Positions 52,894 to 62,900 of a DNA stretch of 64,000 nucleotides are shown piece after piece. A program made the translations under genes and the position numbers. Under the pieces are notes generated by a model that saw nothing but the letters and a program-made list of their open reading frames with translations, did not search any database and had not been told where the DNA came from. The stretch comes from Dyadobacter fermentans (lineage in GTDB: Bacteria > Bacteroidota > Bacteroidia > Cytophagales > Spirosomataceae): NCBI RefSeq assembly GCF_019924045.1, contig NZ_JAHXBN010000001.1, positions 248,001 through 312,000 of the forward strand. Reading direction: 5' to 3'. Numbering within the stretch: the stretch's first letter is position 1; the number at the start of each line of letters is the position of its first letter.

Positions 52894-54573
52894 ATGAAGG
52901 CAAAAGGCGTTCTCCTGCCAGCCGCAGGATTGGTACTAATCGGGGCACTCGTATTTTATTGGATGCGATTTTCTCCGTTTTCAAAGTCCGGCATTTACTC
53001 CTCAGATGTCCTGAATGCTGCTTTCGCAGAGCAGCCGGTAGGTTATATCAACCGGGCGGACTCGTTGGGCGTTACCACGCGAGGCCTTCAACACATTTCA
53101 ATTCAACTTTATCCGAATACGGCAGATACCGCACTTGCGGCCGTATTAAAAGACCTCGCTCCGGACAAAGATTTACTCTTGACTGTCGTGGCCGAACAGA
53201 AAGCTGCGCTACGTATGGTGAGGGACGGTGACTTCGATGATGCCCTGCGTTCGCTATGCAGCCTGTTGCCTGACAAGAAACGCATTTACCTGCGCTGGGA
53301 TCCGGATATGGAGGTGCCGGTTCAAAGGCACTCGTGGCAATATCAATCTCCGGCCGATTATATCAAGGCGTTCAGGCATGTGGCAGAAACTTGCCGGAAT
53401 GCAAAGCCCGGGCTCAAAATTATGTGGTCGCCGGCAGGTTATCCCGGGACGGAAGAGTACTGGCCGGGAGACGATGTGGTGGATGCCGTCGGGATTTCGG
53501 TGAATGGCCAGAGCGAGCTTGAGGCGAATGCCTTTCCAGCGGACCCGGACCAGCGCACGGCACTTAGACGGAAACTGATCAGGACGAGGTTTATGAACAA
53601 ACCGGTTTGGGTGTTTGCTTCCGGCAGCGACAGCCTTATGAATGCACTGCGAGTTGATTTGAGGGAAGCTGTAAAGGGGATTAAGCAGGATTCCGGATTT
53701 CTTTTTCAGCACTTTGCGATGAACGAACCGGCGGGAAGAGCAGCGAACACCATCCCGCTTCTGGGTGTATACGATCCGCGGCAGGCACTTACAGCTTCGA
53801 AAAATGTGCAGGTCGAACATCTGTTTGTGGATTTGGGCAATATTCAGACCGGCGGTTTTGCCAGGGACTTCGAAGCGGTTGTACGACGAGGGCATGAAGT
53901 AATCGTCAGCGTGGAGCCTTGGCGGGATGGTAAAGTCAGAAAGGATTCCTCGGTTTTGGAAAATACGAGTTTGGGAGTTTACGATGAGGAATTCAAGTCG
54001 CTGTTTAATACAATTTCAAAGACTAACCTCGCAGTTTACGTTCGTTTTGCACATGAAATGGAAATTCCTATCCACCGGTATGCATGGCAAAGCCAGGATC
54101 CGGCCTTGTATATCCGGGCATTCCGGCATTTTATGGATTTGGGAAAAGGTATTAAAAACGTGAAAAAAGTGTGGGGGCCGGCCGGGGACAGAGGTTCCAT
54201 GGAGTGGTATCCCGGTGGCGACGTGGTCGATTTGGTCAGTATTGCCATTTACGGCCTGCCTGATAAGAATATTACTGATCCTACGAAGCAGGAGTCATTT
54301 GAAACCATTTTCAACCGCAAGGCATGGCGTGTGCGTCCGACATCCAAGCCGATCTTTATAACGGAATTCGGTGTGAAGGGGCCGGAGGATTTCCAGTCCG
54401 AGTGGCTAGAAAAAGCCGCTGCCGTGTTAACAGACCACAAGGAAGTTATCGGTGTATGTTACTTCAATCTTGCCGACAACCCGGAAGTATGGGGCGACAT
54501 TCCGGCGCCGGATTGGGGAATCAGCCCATCTACATTCAATCATTTTGTTGAGGCGTTGGATTCGGATCGCTAG
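52894..54573 (+). CDS. Tandem GH26-like glycosidase, one domain active-looking and one degenerate
   Basis: 559 residues with an N-terminal membrane anchor or signal (VLLPAAGLVLIGALVFYWM). Two similar TIM-barrel domains follow. Domain 2 (about 300-555) keeps the GH26 set: RFAHEMEIPIHRYAW (acid/base Glu), WGPAGDRGSMEWYPGGDVVD, and KPIFITEFGVKG (nucleophile Glu). Domain 1 (about 45-290) has the matching segments RWDPDMEVPVQRHSW and KPVWVFASGSDS, in which the acid/base Glu is Asp and the nucleophile Glu is Ala, so it is probably a non-catalytic binding module. GH26 enzymes cut beta-mannan or mixed-linkage beta-glucan. Convergent with, and overlapping by four bases, the GT2 synthase gene. Confidence 0.85.
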   Translation: MKAKGVLLPAAGLVLIGALVFYWMRFSPFSKSGIYSSDVLNAAFAEQPVGYINRADSLGVTTRGLQHISIQLYPNTADTALAAVLKDLAPDKDLLLTVVAEQKAALRMVRDGDFDDALRSLCSLLPDKKRIYLRWDPDMEVPVQRHSWQYQSPADYIKAFRHVAETCRNAKPGLKIMWSPAGYPGTEEYWPGDDVVDAVGISVNGQSELEANAFPADPDQRTALRRKLIRTRFMNKPVWVFASGSDSLMNALRVDLREAVKGIKQDSGFLFQHFAMNEPAGRAANTIPLLGVYDPRQALTASKNVQVEHLFVDLGNIQTGGFARDFEAVVRRGHEVIVSVEPWRDGKVRKDSSVLENTSLGVYDEEFKSLFNTISKTNLAVYVRFAHEMEIPIHRYAWQSQDPALYIRAFRHFMDLGKGIKNVKKVWGPAGDRGSMEWYPGGDVVDLVSIAIYGLPDKNITDPTKQESFETIFNRKAWRVRPTSKPIFITEFGVKGPEDFQSEWLEKAAAVLTDHKEVIGVCYFNLADNPEVWGDIPAPDWGISPSTFNHFVEALDSDR

Positions 54574-57518
54574 GGACTGTGAGATTCTGGTCCCGGTTTT
54601 AGCGGAGTATTGAGCTGAGATTCGATGATTGCATTGACGGTCCCATTCTGAACTACGTACAAATACAGCCGGTAAAGCGACGGGTGTTTGGGTATGGTTA
54701 AGGTCAACCGGGGGCCATTGCCGACATCCGTCATTTCGACTGGATTATTGAAGCCATCCGTTCTGACAAGCTTCCATTCGAACTGTGTGCCCCTGGCAGG
54801 CTCTTTGATAACTTTCCATTCATCATTTTGGAGAATAATGGCGTGGTAATCCAACGCGGAGCCTTCGAATGTGCCCAAAGCGGGTTTCAGGATCTTATAA
54901 TGCGGGGCGGGTGGAGGCGTTTTTTGGTTGCCCCAAATTGCTTCCAGTATCTGGAACGAGTGCTTGGGCCGACCCTCGTAATCGTGCAAGCCATCAAAAC
55001 TCACTTGTTCGAATATCTTCTCATCCTGCCAATTGGAAATGAATGCTCCGGCACGCTGTTCCTGACTGCGGGCGAATGCATCGGCATTTATATAGCTGAA
55101 ATAGAATGGTACTGGAAGTCCTCTGAGTACGGATATATCGGGCCGTTTTTCAACATCCGTCAAAACAAGTCCCACGGCATCGACTGCCGGCGCAACCTGT
55201 TTGACCAGGTATGCCAGGTTTTGCGTTTCCGTATTCAATTCGAGGTCAACCGTCATCGGGCGGGAGCTGTCAATCTTTTTAATCGCTTCGGCGACTTTTT
55301 TTAACCAATACAAATATTGCTTTTGCTCCCCGGTACGCTCCGACCGGCGGTGACGCTGGATGGCTGCATTACCGATGTTCCAGGAAACAATGTGCTTTTG
55401 ACTTTGAAACCGGCTTACCGTAGTTAAAATCTCATCTGTCAGATCATCGGCACCGCTTTGATCGTTCACAAAATCGAGCGTTTCGGGCACCCAGAAAGTA
55501 TAGTGCACCCGGATTCCCGCGCGGCCGGTGGCCATCAGGATATTGTAGTCATAAATGCCTGGACCAAAATGCCGGATCGCATTGATGCCCGCTTTGCGCA
55601 TTTGCCTCAGGTCGGCTTGGAGCTCATGTTTGGTGAATGCCGGGTACCTCCTCGACCAGTTATGTCCTTTGGTATAATTCACGCCCCGCGCTCCCTCAAA
55701 AAACTGAACGGGCTTTCGCATACGCGTGCCGGTCGTGTCCGGCTCCGGGATGCCCATTGCGCGGTAGAGCGCAGGCACATCCGGGTGCCGCGGAGGCTTC
55801 CGTTTCGTCAGGCTGAGTGCATAAGCCTGGTTTTGCCTGGCGGCTGCCAGGTTGTATTCCAATGTGGGGTTGAAGCGCCTGAAATAAATGATGACGCTGA
55901 TAAACAACACCGTAATCAGGAAAGCGGAGGTCCTCACGCCGCTGTAAATGCGTCGGCGCAGGATCCAGAAATTGCCTTTCAACTCTTTGATAGCCTTAAA
56001 TATGCGATCTAATGAGGCGGAGGAGCCGGAAAGTTCACGGATCTGCTGTTGGCGGCTGGCTGCGATCGTGAAGCACATAAAAAAGCAGTTCAGCCCGGCG
56101 AATCCGGCCATGATCAGGTTATAGGGGTTCAGGTCCTGATAGAGCCCGTACACGATTGCCAGCAGCGAGACGCCCAATACAGCCAGGTTCGGAATGTTCA
56201 GCGGCCAGTTGTTGGCCTCATTGCCGTCTTTGGGTGTGGGTACGTAAGGGATTTTCTTACCGGAAATCGTGTACAGTACGCCCAACATGAATATCCACCA
56301 GGTCCCTATCATCAACAGCCCACCCACGACGTGGAATCCCCGCTCTTCATCTTCCATTACCCACCATTGTACGAAATGCCGGATAAGGATTACGCAGAAA
56401 GCCATCGGCAGGCTCACCAGCAGGAAGTCGGTCAGGTCGAAATGCATCGGGCTGACGTCCAGTACCAGCGCCAGAATGGGGATCAGGAAGTTGATCAGGA
56501 AAATGAAGCCCGACAAGTAATGCAGCGGAATAGTGCCGTAATGAATGCGCTGGGCCCACGTGAACTTTGAAAACAGTTTCGGATACACGTGTACAAACAA
56601 ATCAAATACCCCGCGGGACCATTTGAGCTGCTGCTTATAATAGGCCGAAAGCGTGGAAGGCACCAATCCCCGCGCGAGTACCGCTGGCACATACAGCGAT
56701 TTCCAGCCCTTCGCGTGCAGCTGCATGGATGTGTGCATATCCTCGGCGAGCCCGGCCGCATGCCCACCTATGGAATCCAGCGCAGTGCGCCGGAAAGTAC
56801 AGTTGGCACCAATTGCGAGCACGGTTCCGTAATGGTTCATGGTCATCATCATCGGGCCGTAGAACTGGTACGTCTGCTGCGCAGCACCCTTGGCGATTAA
56901 CCCCTCGTCGTGGTTTTTATAGGCTTGTACAATCTGCACATAACCGATTTCGGGATTGTCGAAATGGGAGATGATCGGATCGAGGAAATTGGGAAAAGGA
57001 ACGTGATCGGGGTCGAGCACGACACAAAGCTCTCCTTTTGAAATACTTAATGCATTATTGATATTGCCGGCTTTGGCATTCCGCTTGTCGGTGCGCGTTA
57101 CGTGATGCACACCCAGCTGTGCGCATACATCGCGCAGGTAAGGGTCGTCGGCTTCGTCGCACAGGTAGGTTTCATGGGGGTACGTAATGGCCTGAATCGC
57201 CGTCAGCGTCTCAACGATCATTTCGTACGGTTCGCCGGCGCAGAAAGTGGTGAAAATATCAACCGTGTACCGGTGCGTCAGCGGCGGTGTCGGCGGCACG
57301 GTGATAAACAGGTAATGGTACCATTCGTGCAGTACTTTCAGGCAGGTGTATACAAACGTGATCACAAGCATCCAATACAATGGCGCGTAACCCCTGACGG
57401 CCTCTGAGAGAACACTGGATAGGAAAAATCCCATCGAGGCCAGTCCGAAGAAGATCATCAGCCGCAGCATGATCAGTTGCTTGCGGGTGGGGGGCTTTAC
57501 ATATAATGTTCGCTTCAT
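54570..57518 (-). CDS. Processive GT2 glycan synthase fused to a glycoside-hydrolase-like domain
   Basis: 982 residues. Two membrane helices at about 15-70, a cellulose-synthase-like GT2 domain (about 85-330), more helices to about 550, and then a periplasmic TIM-barrel-like domain. GT2 motifs: CDEADD (first Asp), DPDHVPF (DxD), AEDMHTSMQLHAKGW (T/A-E-D) and YYKQQLKWSRGVFD (the QxxRW site, with Lys for Arg). No PilZ domain is seen. The C-terminal domain looks like GH2/GH5 (GVNYTKGHNWSRRYPAF; IVSWNIGNAAIQRH), but the Glu after GN is Ala and no nucleophile Glu is apparent near PVPFYFSYINAD. Product unknown; a secreted beta-glucan-like chain is plausible. Confidence 0.88.
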   Translation of the reverse strand: MKRTLYVKPPTRKQLIMLRLMIFFGLASMGFFLSSVLSEAVRGYAPLYWMLVITFVYTCLKVLHEWYHYLFITVPPTPPLTHRYTVDIFTTFCAGEPYEMIVETLTAIQAITYPHETYLCDEADDPYLRDVCAQLGVHHVTRTDKRNAKAGNINNALSISKGELCVVLDPDHVPFPNFLDPIISHFDNPEIGYVQIVQAYKNHDEGLIAKGAAQQTYQFYGPMMMTMNHYGTVLAIGANCTFRRTALDSIGGHAAGLAEDMHTSMQLHAKGWKSLYVPAVLARGLVPSTLSAYYKQQLKWSRGVFDLFVHVYPKLFSKFTWAQRIHYGTIPLHYLSGFIFLINFLIPILALVLDVSPMHFDLTDFLLVSLPMAFCVILIRHFVQWWVMEDEERGFHVVGGLLMIGTWWIFMLGVLYTISGKKIPYVPTPKDGNEANNWPLNIPNLAVLGVSLLAIVYGLYQDLNPYNLIMAGFAGLNCFFMCFTIAASRQQQIRELSGSSASLDRIFKAIKELKGNFWILRRRIYSGVRTSAFLITVLFISVIIYFRRFNPTLEYNLAAARQNQAYALSLTKRKPPRHPDVPALYRAMGIPEPDTTGTRMRKPVQFFEGARGVNYTKGHNWSRRYPAFTKHELQADLRQMRKAGINAIRHFGPGIYDYNILMATGRAGIRVHYTFWVPETLDFVNDQSGADDLTDEILTTVSRFQSQKHIVSWNIGNAAIQRHRRSERTGEQKQYLYWLKKVAEAIKKIDSSRPMTVDLELNTETQNLAYLVKQVAPAVDAVGLVLTDVEKRPDISVLRGLPVPFYFSYINADAFARSQEQRAGAFISNWQDEKIFEQVSFDGLHDYEGRPKHSFQILEAIWGNQKTPPPAPHYKILKPALGTFEGSALDYHAIILQNDEWKVIKEPARGTQFEWKLVRTDGFNNPVEMTDVGNGPRLTLTIPKHPSLYRLYLYVVQNGTVNAIIESQLNTPLKPGPESHSP

Positions 57519-58831
57519 GGAGGGCTTACGACGTAAAAAGGAGTGTTACATGAAGCAAAGTTTCCGGCATGGTCATAAATCGTGGCAAAAAGCCGGTAGG
57601 GTCCTTCCTCTTTCGGAGCTGAAAACGAAAGCCGGAGGTTTTGTCCGGAGTTTTCGTTCGTCGCCAGGGGTACCAGTTTCCGGGTGCTGTTGGCCCGGTT
57701 TTCACGGTACCAGTCTTCTCTGAATATCTGCCACCGGATCGACCGGATGCGATCGTGCCCCTGAAAGAGGAGCACTTCGGCAGACGCGGGCGCCGATGGA
57801 TTCAGCAATATGTTGTCACGTGCGCCCTGGCTGTTCAGGAGCATGTATTTTATGTCAGGATAAGTAGTCGGGGAGGATTGGCCGGTCCAGATGCTCCGCA
57901 TCGCGCCTACCGCTTCGGAAGGATGGCCGTTTTCGTCGAATATGCTGAACCACGTGTGGGTAGTTTCCTGTTTATGTCCCCAAAAGAACACACAGGCGCC
58001 CAAAAACCGGGGATCCTGCAAAGGCATGAACTGCCGGTAACGTTGCTGATAAATGTCGGCTTTCTTTTTACTGGTATCTTCGATATACGCACCCCATGCC
58101 GTTTGTTCGGTACCTTCCCAAGGGCCGTTGATCCCCCATTCGAGCAACATATACGGGCCTTTCCAAAACCAGGCAAGATCGTCGAGATCTCTACGGAGCA
58201 AGGACAGATTGCTGAAAATGTTAAATGAGATCACATCGATATTGCAGCGTAGCCCGATATTAAAAATGTATTTAGGATTGAAATTCAGGATTGTGGTGGT
58301 GACGGGGTGGTCCGGGTCTTCGCGATGAATCATGTCGGTAAGCTCGTTGAACGAATCGTAAAAACTCCCGTAAGTCCATTTGTAAGGAAAGTCTAGCTCG
58401 TTACCCAGGCACCACATCAATACCGCAGGATGGTTTCTGAACCGTTTGATAAGCGATTGCAGTGCCCGAAACCGAGTTTTGGTAATTTCAGGATTATTGT
58501 AAAAAGAAATATCGCCGCTGTTGGGAAGCGGAAGCCCCACGATAACGGCCAGTCCTTGCGTCTGTGCGCTGTCGAGGATCTGAGCGAGATGGGTGGTATC
58601 CCAGGTGCGCAATGTGTTTCCGCCCGCTTCATGAAGTTCGCGGAAATGGGATTCTCCCCCGGCGCCCCCGATGCTGAAAGGTTTTCCGTTTCTTACAAGA
58701 GTGTATCCGCCATCCTTGTGCTCGATGTACACTTTGGCCGATCTGTTTGGTTGCTTTTCGCCCAAACACCCCGACAAAATAATGGAAAGCGTCAATGCTA
58801 ACAGCAATAGTGAGTGAATGCGGATGGACAA
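57515..58831 (-). CDS. GH2-like TIM-barrel lipoprotein
   Basis: About 439 residues. The lipobox LSGC follows a hydrophobic helix (HSLLLLALTLSIILSGC). Glycosidase motifs: GGNTLRTWDTTHLAQILDSA, the acid/base Glu in MWCLGNELDFPY, and nucleophile Glu in YMLLEWGINGPW, both conserved, so the domain looks active. The stop overlaps by four bases (ATGA) the start of the GT2 synthase, implying coupled translation. The frame is open to 58948, but that stretch looks like leader; the TTG at 58831 gives a normal lipoprotein start, so I prefer it. Probably trims or transfers the chain made by the synthase. Confidence 0.82.
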   Translation of the reverse strand: MSIRIHSLLLLALTLSIILSGCLGEKQPNRSAKVYIEHKDGGYTLVRNGKPFSIGGAGGESHFRELHEAGGNTLRTWDTTHLAQILDSAQTQGLAVIVGLPLPNSGDISFYNNPEITKTRFRALQSLIKRFRNHPAVLMWCLGNELDFPYKWTYGSFYDSFNELTDMIHREDPDHPVTTTILNFNPKYIFNIGLRCNIDVISFNIFSNLSLLRRDLDDLAWFWKGPYMLLEWGINGPWEGTEQTAWGAYIEDTSKKKADIYQQRYRQFMPLQDPRFLGACVFFWGHKQETTHTWFSIFDENGHPSEAVGAMRSIWTGQSSPTTYPDIKYMLLNSQGARDNILLNPSAPASAEVLLFQGHDRIRSIRWQIFREDWYRENRANSTRKLVPLATNENSGQNLRLSFSAPKEEGPYRLFATIYDHAGNFASCNTPFYVVSPP

Positions 58832-59009
58832 AGTCGGACGTAGTTGTAACCTGAGGCTGAGTTCTGAAAGAGTAAAATACGATAAAAATGGCTTAAAACA
58901 GAAATAGTTTCTAAAATCTGCATAGAAGTACATAGATTGTATGCACATATATAAGTTATGAATATTGCTTACCTTTATATGAATGTTTTAGTTTACTAAA
59001 TTTTGAATT

Positions 59010-59019
59010 TTTGTTTACA
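59010..59019. promoter_or_regulatory. Candidate operator upstream of the GntR regulator
   Basis: TTTGTTTACA, containing the FCD-type half-palindrome TTGTnnACA, ends 5 bases before the regulator ATG. The same word occurs twice in the susC promoter. Confidence 0.4.
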
Positions 59020-59024
59020 TTAAA

Positions 59025-59663
59025 ATGAAAGAAGACTCACTCTCGAACAGGGCATATACAGAATTGCGGAAAAAGATATTGTCCAATCAGCTCACGTCAG
59101 GAACGCGGTTGAAAGAGGACGAGTGGTCTAAAAAGCTGGATGTCAATAGGATGGCTATACGTGAGGCCCTGACGAGGCTGCTCGGTGAGCAGCTCATCGT
59201 GCAAGGGGAGAAGGGAGGCTTTTTTGTAAAGACACTTACCCTGGAAGACAGCCACAAGATCCGGGAGCTTCGCGAGATCCTTGAAATAGGTGCATTGCGG
59301 CTGCTCATCCAGAAAGTTACGGCAGAACAGGTGGCGGAATTGGACCGTATCTGCGAGGACTTTTCATCGATGGTCGAGCGGGGGTATTTCGGCGGAGCGT
59401 GCGAGGCGGATGTGAAATTTCACGAGACTTTGATAGAATGTGCTGGTAATGAAAGGCTTGTTGAGTTGTATCAGGCTAGTAATATTCCGCTGTTTCATCA
59501 AAAATTGGGCAAAACCCAGACGCATATGGACGACTACGAATTGACAGATCAGGAACATCGTGAAATCTTAGCGGGCATTAAAGAGCGCGATATTAAACGC
59601 GCGGAAGAGGCACTTCTGAAACATCTCATACGTGGTGAAGTAGCGTCAATCGACCTGACCTAG
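59025..59663 (+). CDS. GntR-family (FCD domain) transcriptional regulator
   Basis: 212 residues. N-terminal winged helix-turn-helix (about 5-70: RAYTELRKKILSNQLTSG, then KLDVNRMAIREALTRLLGE, the recognition helix region) and a C-terminal all-helical FCD ligand-binding domain (about 80-205). Metal- or ligand-contacting positions of FCD proteins are suggested by EADVKFHETLIECAGN (Asp and His) and TDQEHREILAGIKERD (His). The gene lies upstream and co-directional with susC, and shares an operator-like word with its promoter, so it probably controls this PUL and itself. Confidence 0.92.
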   Translation: MKEDSLSNRAYTELRKKILSNQLTSGTRLKEDEWSKKLDVNRMAIREALTRLLGEQLIVQGEKGGFFVKTLTLEDSHKIRELREILEIGALRLLIQKVTAEQVAELDRICEDFSSMVERGYFGGACEADVKFHETLIECAGNERLVELYQASNIPLFHQKLGKTQTHMDDYELTDQEHREILAGIKERDIKRAEEALLKHLIRGEVASIDLT

Positions 59664-59693
59664 CCGCTTCCAAAAGCATATTGTACCCCTCTG

Positions 59694-59726
59694 AGCCGGT
59701 TTCCTTTCCAGGAAGCCGGCTTTTTT
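59694..59726 (+). terminator. Rho-independent terminator
   Basis: A 12-bp stem (AGCCGGTTTCCT / AGGAAGCCGGCT, one G-U) with a TTCC loop and six T, 30 bases after the regulator stop, separating it from susC. Confidence 0.88.
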
Positions 59727-59840
59727 GTGCCATAGGATTTTCTGTTGAACAGGGCCGGTGTCGACAGGCATTCGGCGGGTGGCTGCATTCGCGATAGATC
59801 ATTTGTTGAAACCGCGAAACAATAATTTTTTCTAAATTTT

Positions 59841-59873
59841 TTTGTTGACAAAAAAATAATATATTTGTTAACA
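59841..59873 (+). promoter_or_regulatory. susC promoter with two operator-like words
   Basis: TATATTTG at 59860-59867 is an exact -7 box. TTTGTTGACA (59841-59850) and TTTGTTAACA (59864-59873) are near-identical words 23 bases apart, roughly two helical turns, bracketing the -7 element. Each contains TTGTnnACA, the palindrome type bound by FCD regulators. The leader to the ATG is about 90 bases. Confidence 0.55.
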
Positions 59874-59964
59874 TTATTTCGAATACTGCTTGCGTGCTTG
59901 TCCCGCCCGGGATGGGTGGTTTCTGTTGCCTATTAAACCCATTACTGTTCCGAAATCTTTGTTT

Positions 59965-62900
59965 ATGAAAAAATCTCTAAAATTCCCGGAATCCTTCCCT
60001 TCGGAGATTCCTTTACTGCGGTTCCGTTTACGTAACCGTTTGCGGATCCTTTCGCTGATGCTATGCGTGCTGTGCTTGGCCGCGCATTTCAATCAGACTT
60101 ATGCACAACAGAGTAAAAAGATTACAGGGAAAGTCATCGATCAGCAAGGTGCGCCGGTTCCCGGAGCATCTATCGTAGTAAAACATTCTACATCAGGGGC
60201 AATTGCCGACAAGGATGGTAGTTTCGAAATCGCGGTGCCGGAGAGTGCTGCAAATGCGGCCGTTATTGTGATTTCATACATCGGCATGAAAACGCAGGAG
60301 GTGCCGGTGGGTAATCAGAGCGCATTGGGGGAGATCACGCTTCTGGACGACGCGATGGGCTTGCAGGAAGTGGTTGTAACGGCCCTAGGAATCGAACGGG
60401 CTGCGAAAACGCTGACTTATGCGACCCAGAAAATAGGCGGCGATCAGGTGAATGAGATCCGTGACGCGAACTTTACGAATACCCTTTCCGGGAAAATTGC
60501 CGGGCTTACGATCACACCATCCGCGAATGGTCCCGGTGGTGCTACGAGAATCGTTTTGCGGGGTAACCGCTCGATTCAGGGTTCAAACAATGCGCTGATC
60601 GTCGTGGACGGCGTGGCGATCGATAATTCCACGCCCGCGGGCCAGGTACGCTACGACGCGGGCGGGCATAGCGGGAGCGATGGTGCATCGAGCATTAATC
60701 CCGATGATATCGAGTCGATTAACGTGCTGAAAGGCGCGGCGGGTGCGGCACTTTATGGTAGCCGCGCTGCCAATGGCGTAATCATGATCACGACGAAAAA
60801 GGGGAAAAGCGGCAAAATCAATGTGAATGTGAATTCCGGTATCACATTCGACAAGGCCCTGGTGACGCCGTCGCTGCAGAATACTTACAGCCAGGGATCG
60901 GGCGGCACTTATTCCACACTGACCAATGGCAGCTGGGGTGCCCGCATTACCGGCCAGAGCGTGCAGGACTGGGCGGGTAATACCGTTTCGCTTAAAGCCT
61001 ATCCCGATAATATCAGTGACTTTTTCAAAACTGCGATTTCCACCAACAACTCGGTAGGCGTGAGTGGTGGCTCGGAAAAGGTACAGTCCTATTTTTCCTA
61101 TGCCAATAATTACATCAATGGCATTGTGCCGCATAACCGGCTGTCGCGTAATACTTTCAATGCGCGGCTCAGCTATGATATCACCAGCCGGCTTTCGGCG
61201 GATGTGAAGGTGACCTATATGTTGCAGAATATTTTTAACAAGCCCGGCGTGGGGGGCGATGGTATGGTGGTCGCGAATGCTTACCGGATGCCGCGCAGCG
61301 TTGATCCTGAAACACTTAAGTCTTACAAGAAAGTAGATGTGACTGGCGTGGAAACGCCCACTTTCTGGACCAGCCCCGATGCGGTGTATATGAACCCCTA
61401 CTGGACGATCAACAACACGCATCGCGACGAAAACCGCAGCCGCGTTACCGGGTTGTTTGTTTTGAGATACAAGCTGACCGACTGGCTGAACATTCAGGGA
61501 AGGGTGAGTTCGGATAGCTACAACGACTTCATTACGCAGAAATATGCCAACAATACCGTCAACTATGCCCGCCAGCCAGGTGGGTTCTATTCGGAGGGTA
61601 ATGATTACATCGCCGAGCGCAATGCCGACCTTTTGCTAACCGGCACAAACAATATTGCGCCGGATTTGAAGGTGACGTATAACCTGGGTGGTTCAATACT
61701 GAACCGGAGCATGCGGCACCGGATCAATGCCGCCGACGGACTTGGTTTTGCCAATAAATATGACCTGAGCTACGCCACGACGCTCAAAACAGAAACCGCG
61801 ACCGCGAAGCGACAATTGCAATCGGTATATGGAACGGTGCAGTTCGGCTACCGCGATTACCTCTTCCTCGATCTCACCGCGCGGAACGACTGGTCGAGTA
61901 CGCTGCCGTCGCCGTACTCGTATTTCTATCCGTCGGTCGGTTTGTCGGCGGTTATTTCCGAGATGGTCAAGCTGCCGCAATGGGTAAACCTCGGCAAGGT
62001 GCGCGGATCGTTCACAAAAGTGGGTAATGACGCCGACCCTTATCTTCTGGGTCAGACGTATACTTATATCCGTGGGGGATTTGGGGGCTATATCGCGAGC
62101 AGCAGTACCAAAGCGATCGCGGATTTGAAGCCTGAGTTGACCCAGTCAATTGAGTTCGGTACCGAATGGCGTTTCTATAATAACCGCCTGGGCGTTGATT
62201 TGACCTATTATAAAACCAATTCCAAAAATCAGTTGATCAGGGTGGCATCGCCCGCATCGTCGGGCTACTCCACGCTGAATGTGAATGCGGGGAATATCCA
62301 GAACAAGGGATTTGAAGTGGTGTTGAGCGTCAAACCGGTTGTTGCAAAGGATTTTACCTGGAATATGGGGCTTAATTGTGCATTGAATAAGAGTAAAGTC
62401 GTAGCGCTTTACGACGGTGTGAGCCAGCTGTACCTGGGTTCGTCCACGAGCGTGCGCACGGCTACTCCGCTGATTAAGGAAGGCGGCTCCTTTGGGGATT
62501 TGTATGGTTATAAGTGGAAAACGCTCAATGGTAAGTACGTGGTGAGCGATAAAGGCGTGCCTGTCAAATCGGATGCGATCGAAAACCTGGGCAACTATAA
62601 TCCCAAATTCTCGGCGGGTTTCAGCAATAACTTCAACTATAAAAACTGGGCGTTGAGCGTGCTGGTAGATGGCAAGTTCGGAGGCGTGATCACGTCGGGT
62701 ACCGCTGCACAAATGGCTTACAATGGCACTGGTATCGATACCGAAAAATTCCGCGACGCGGGCTCGTGGGTGATAGAAGGTGTGACTGCCGAAGGAGCTC
62801 CGAATACCAAGGCGATCAATGCGGAGGCATTCTGGCAAACCGTCGCGCAGGGTGATTATTCATGGGGAGAGTTTTTTACCTACCATGCTACCAACGTACG

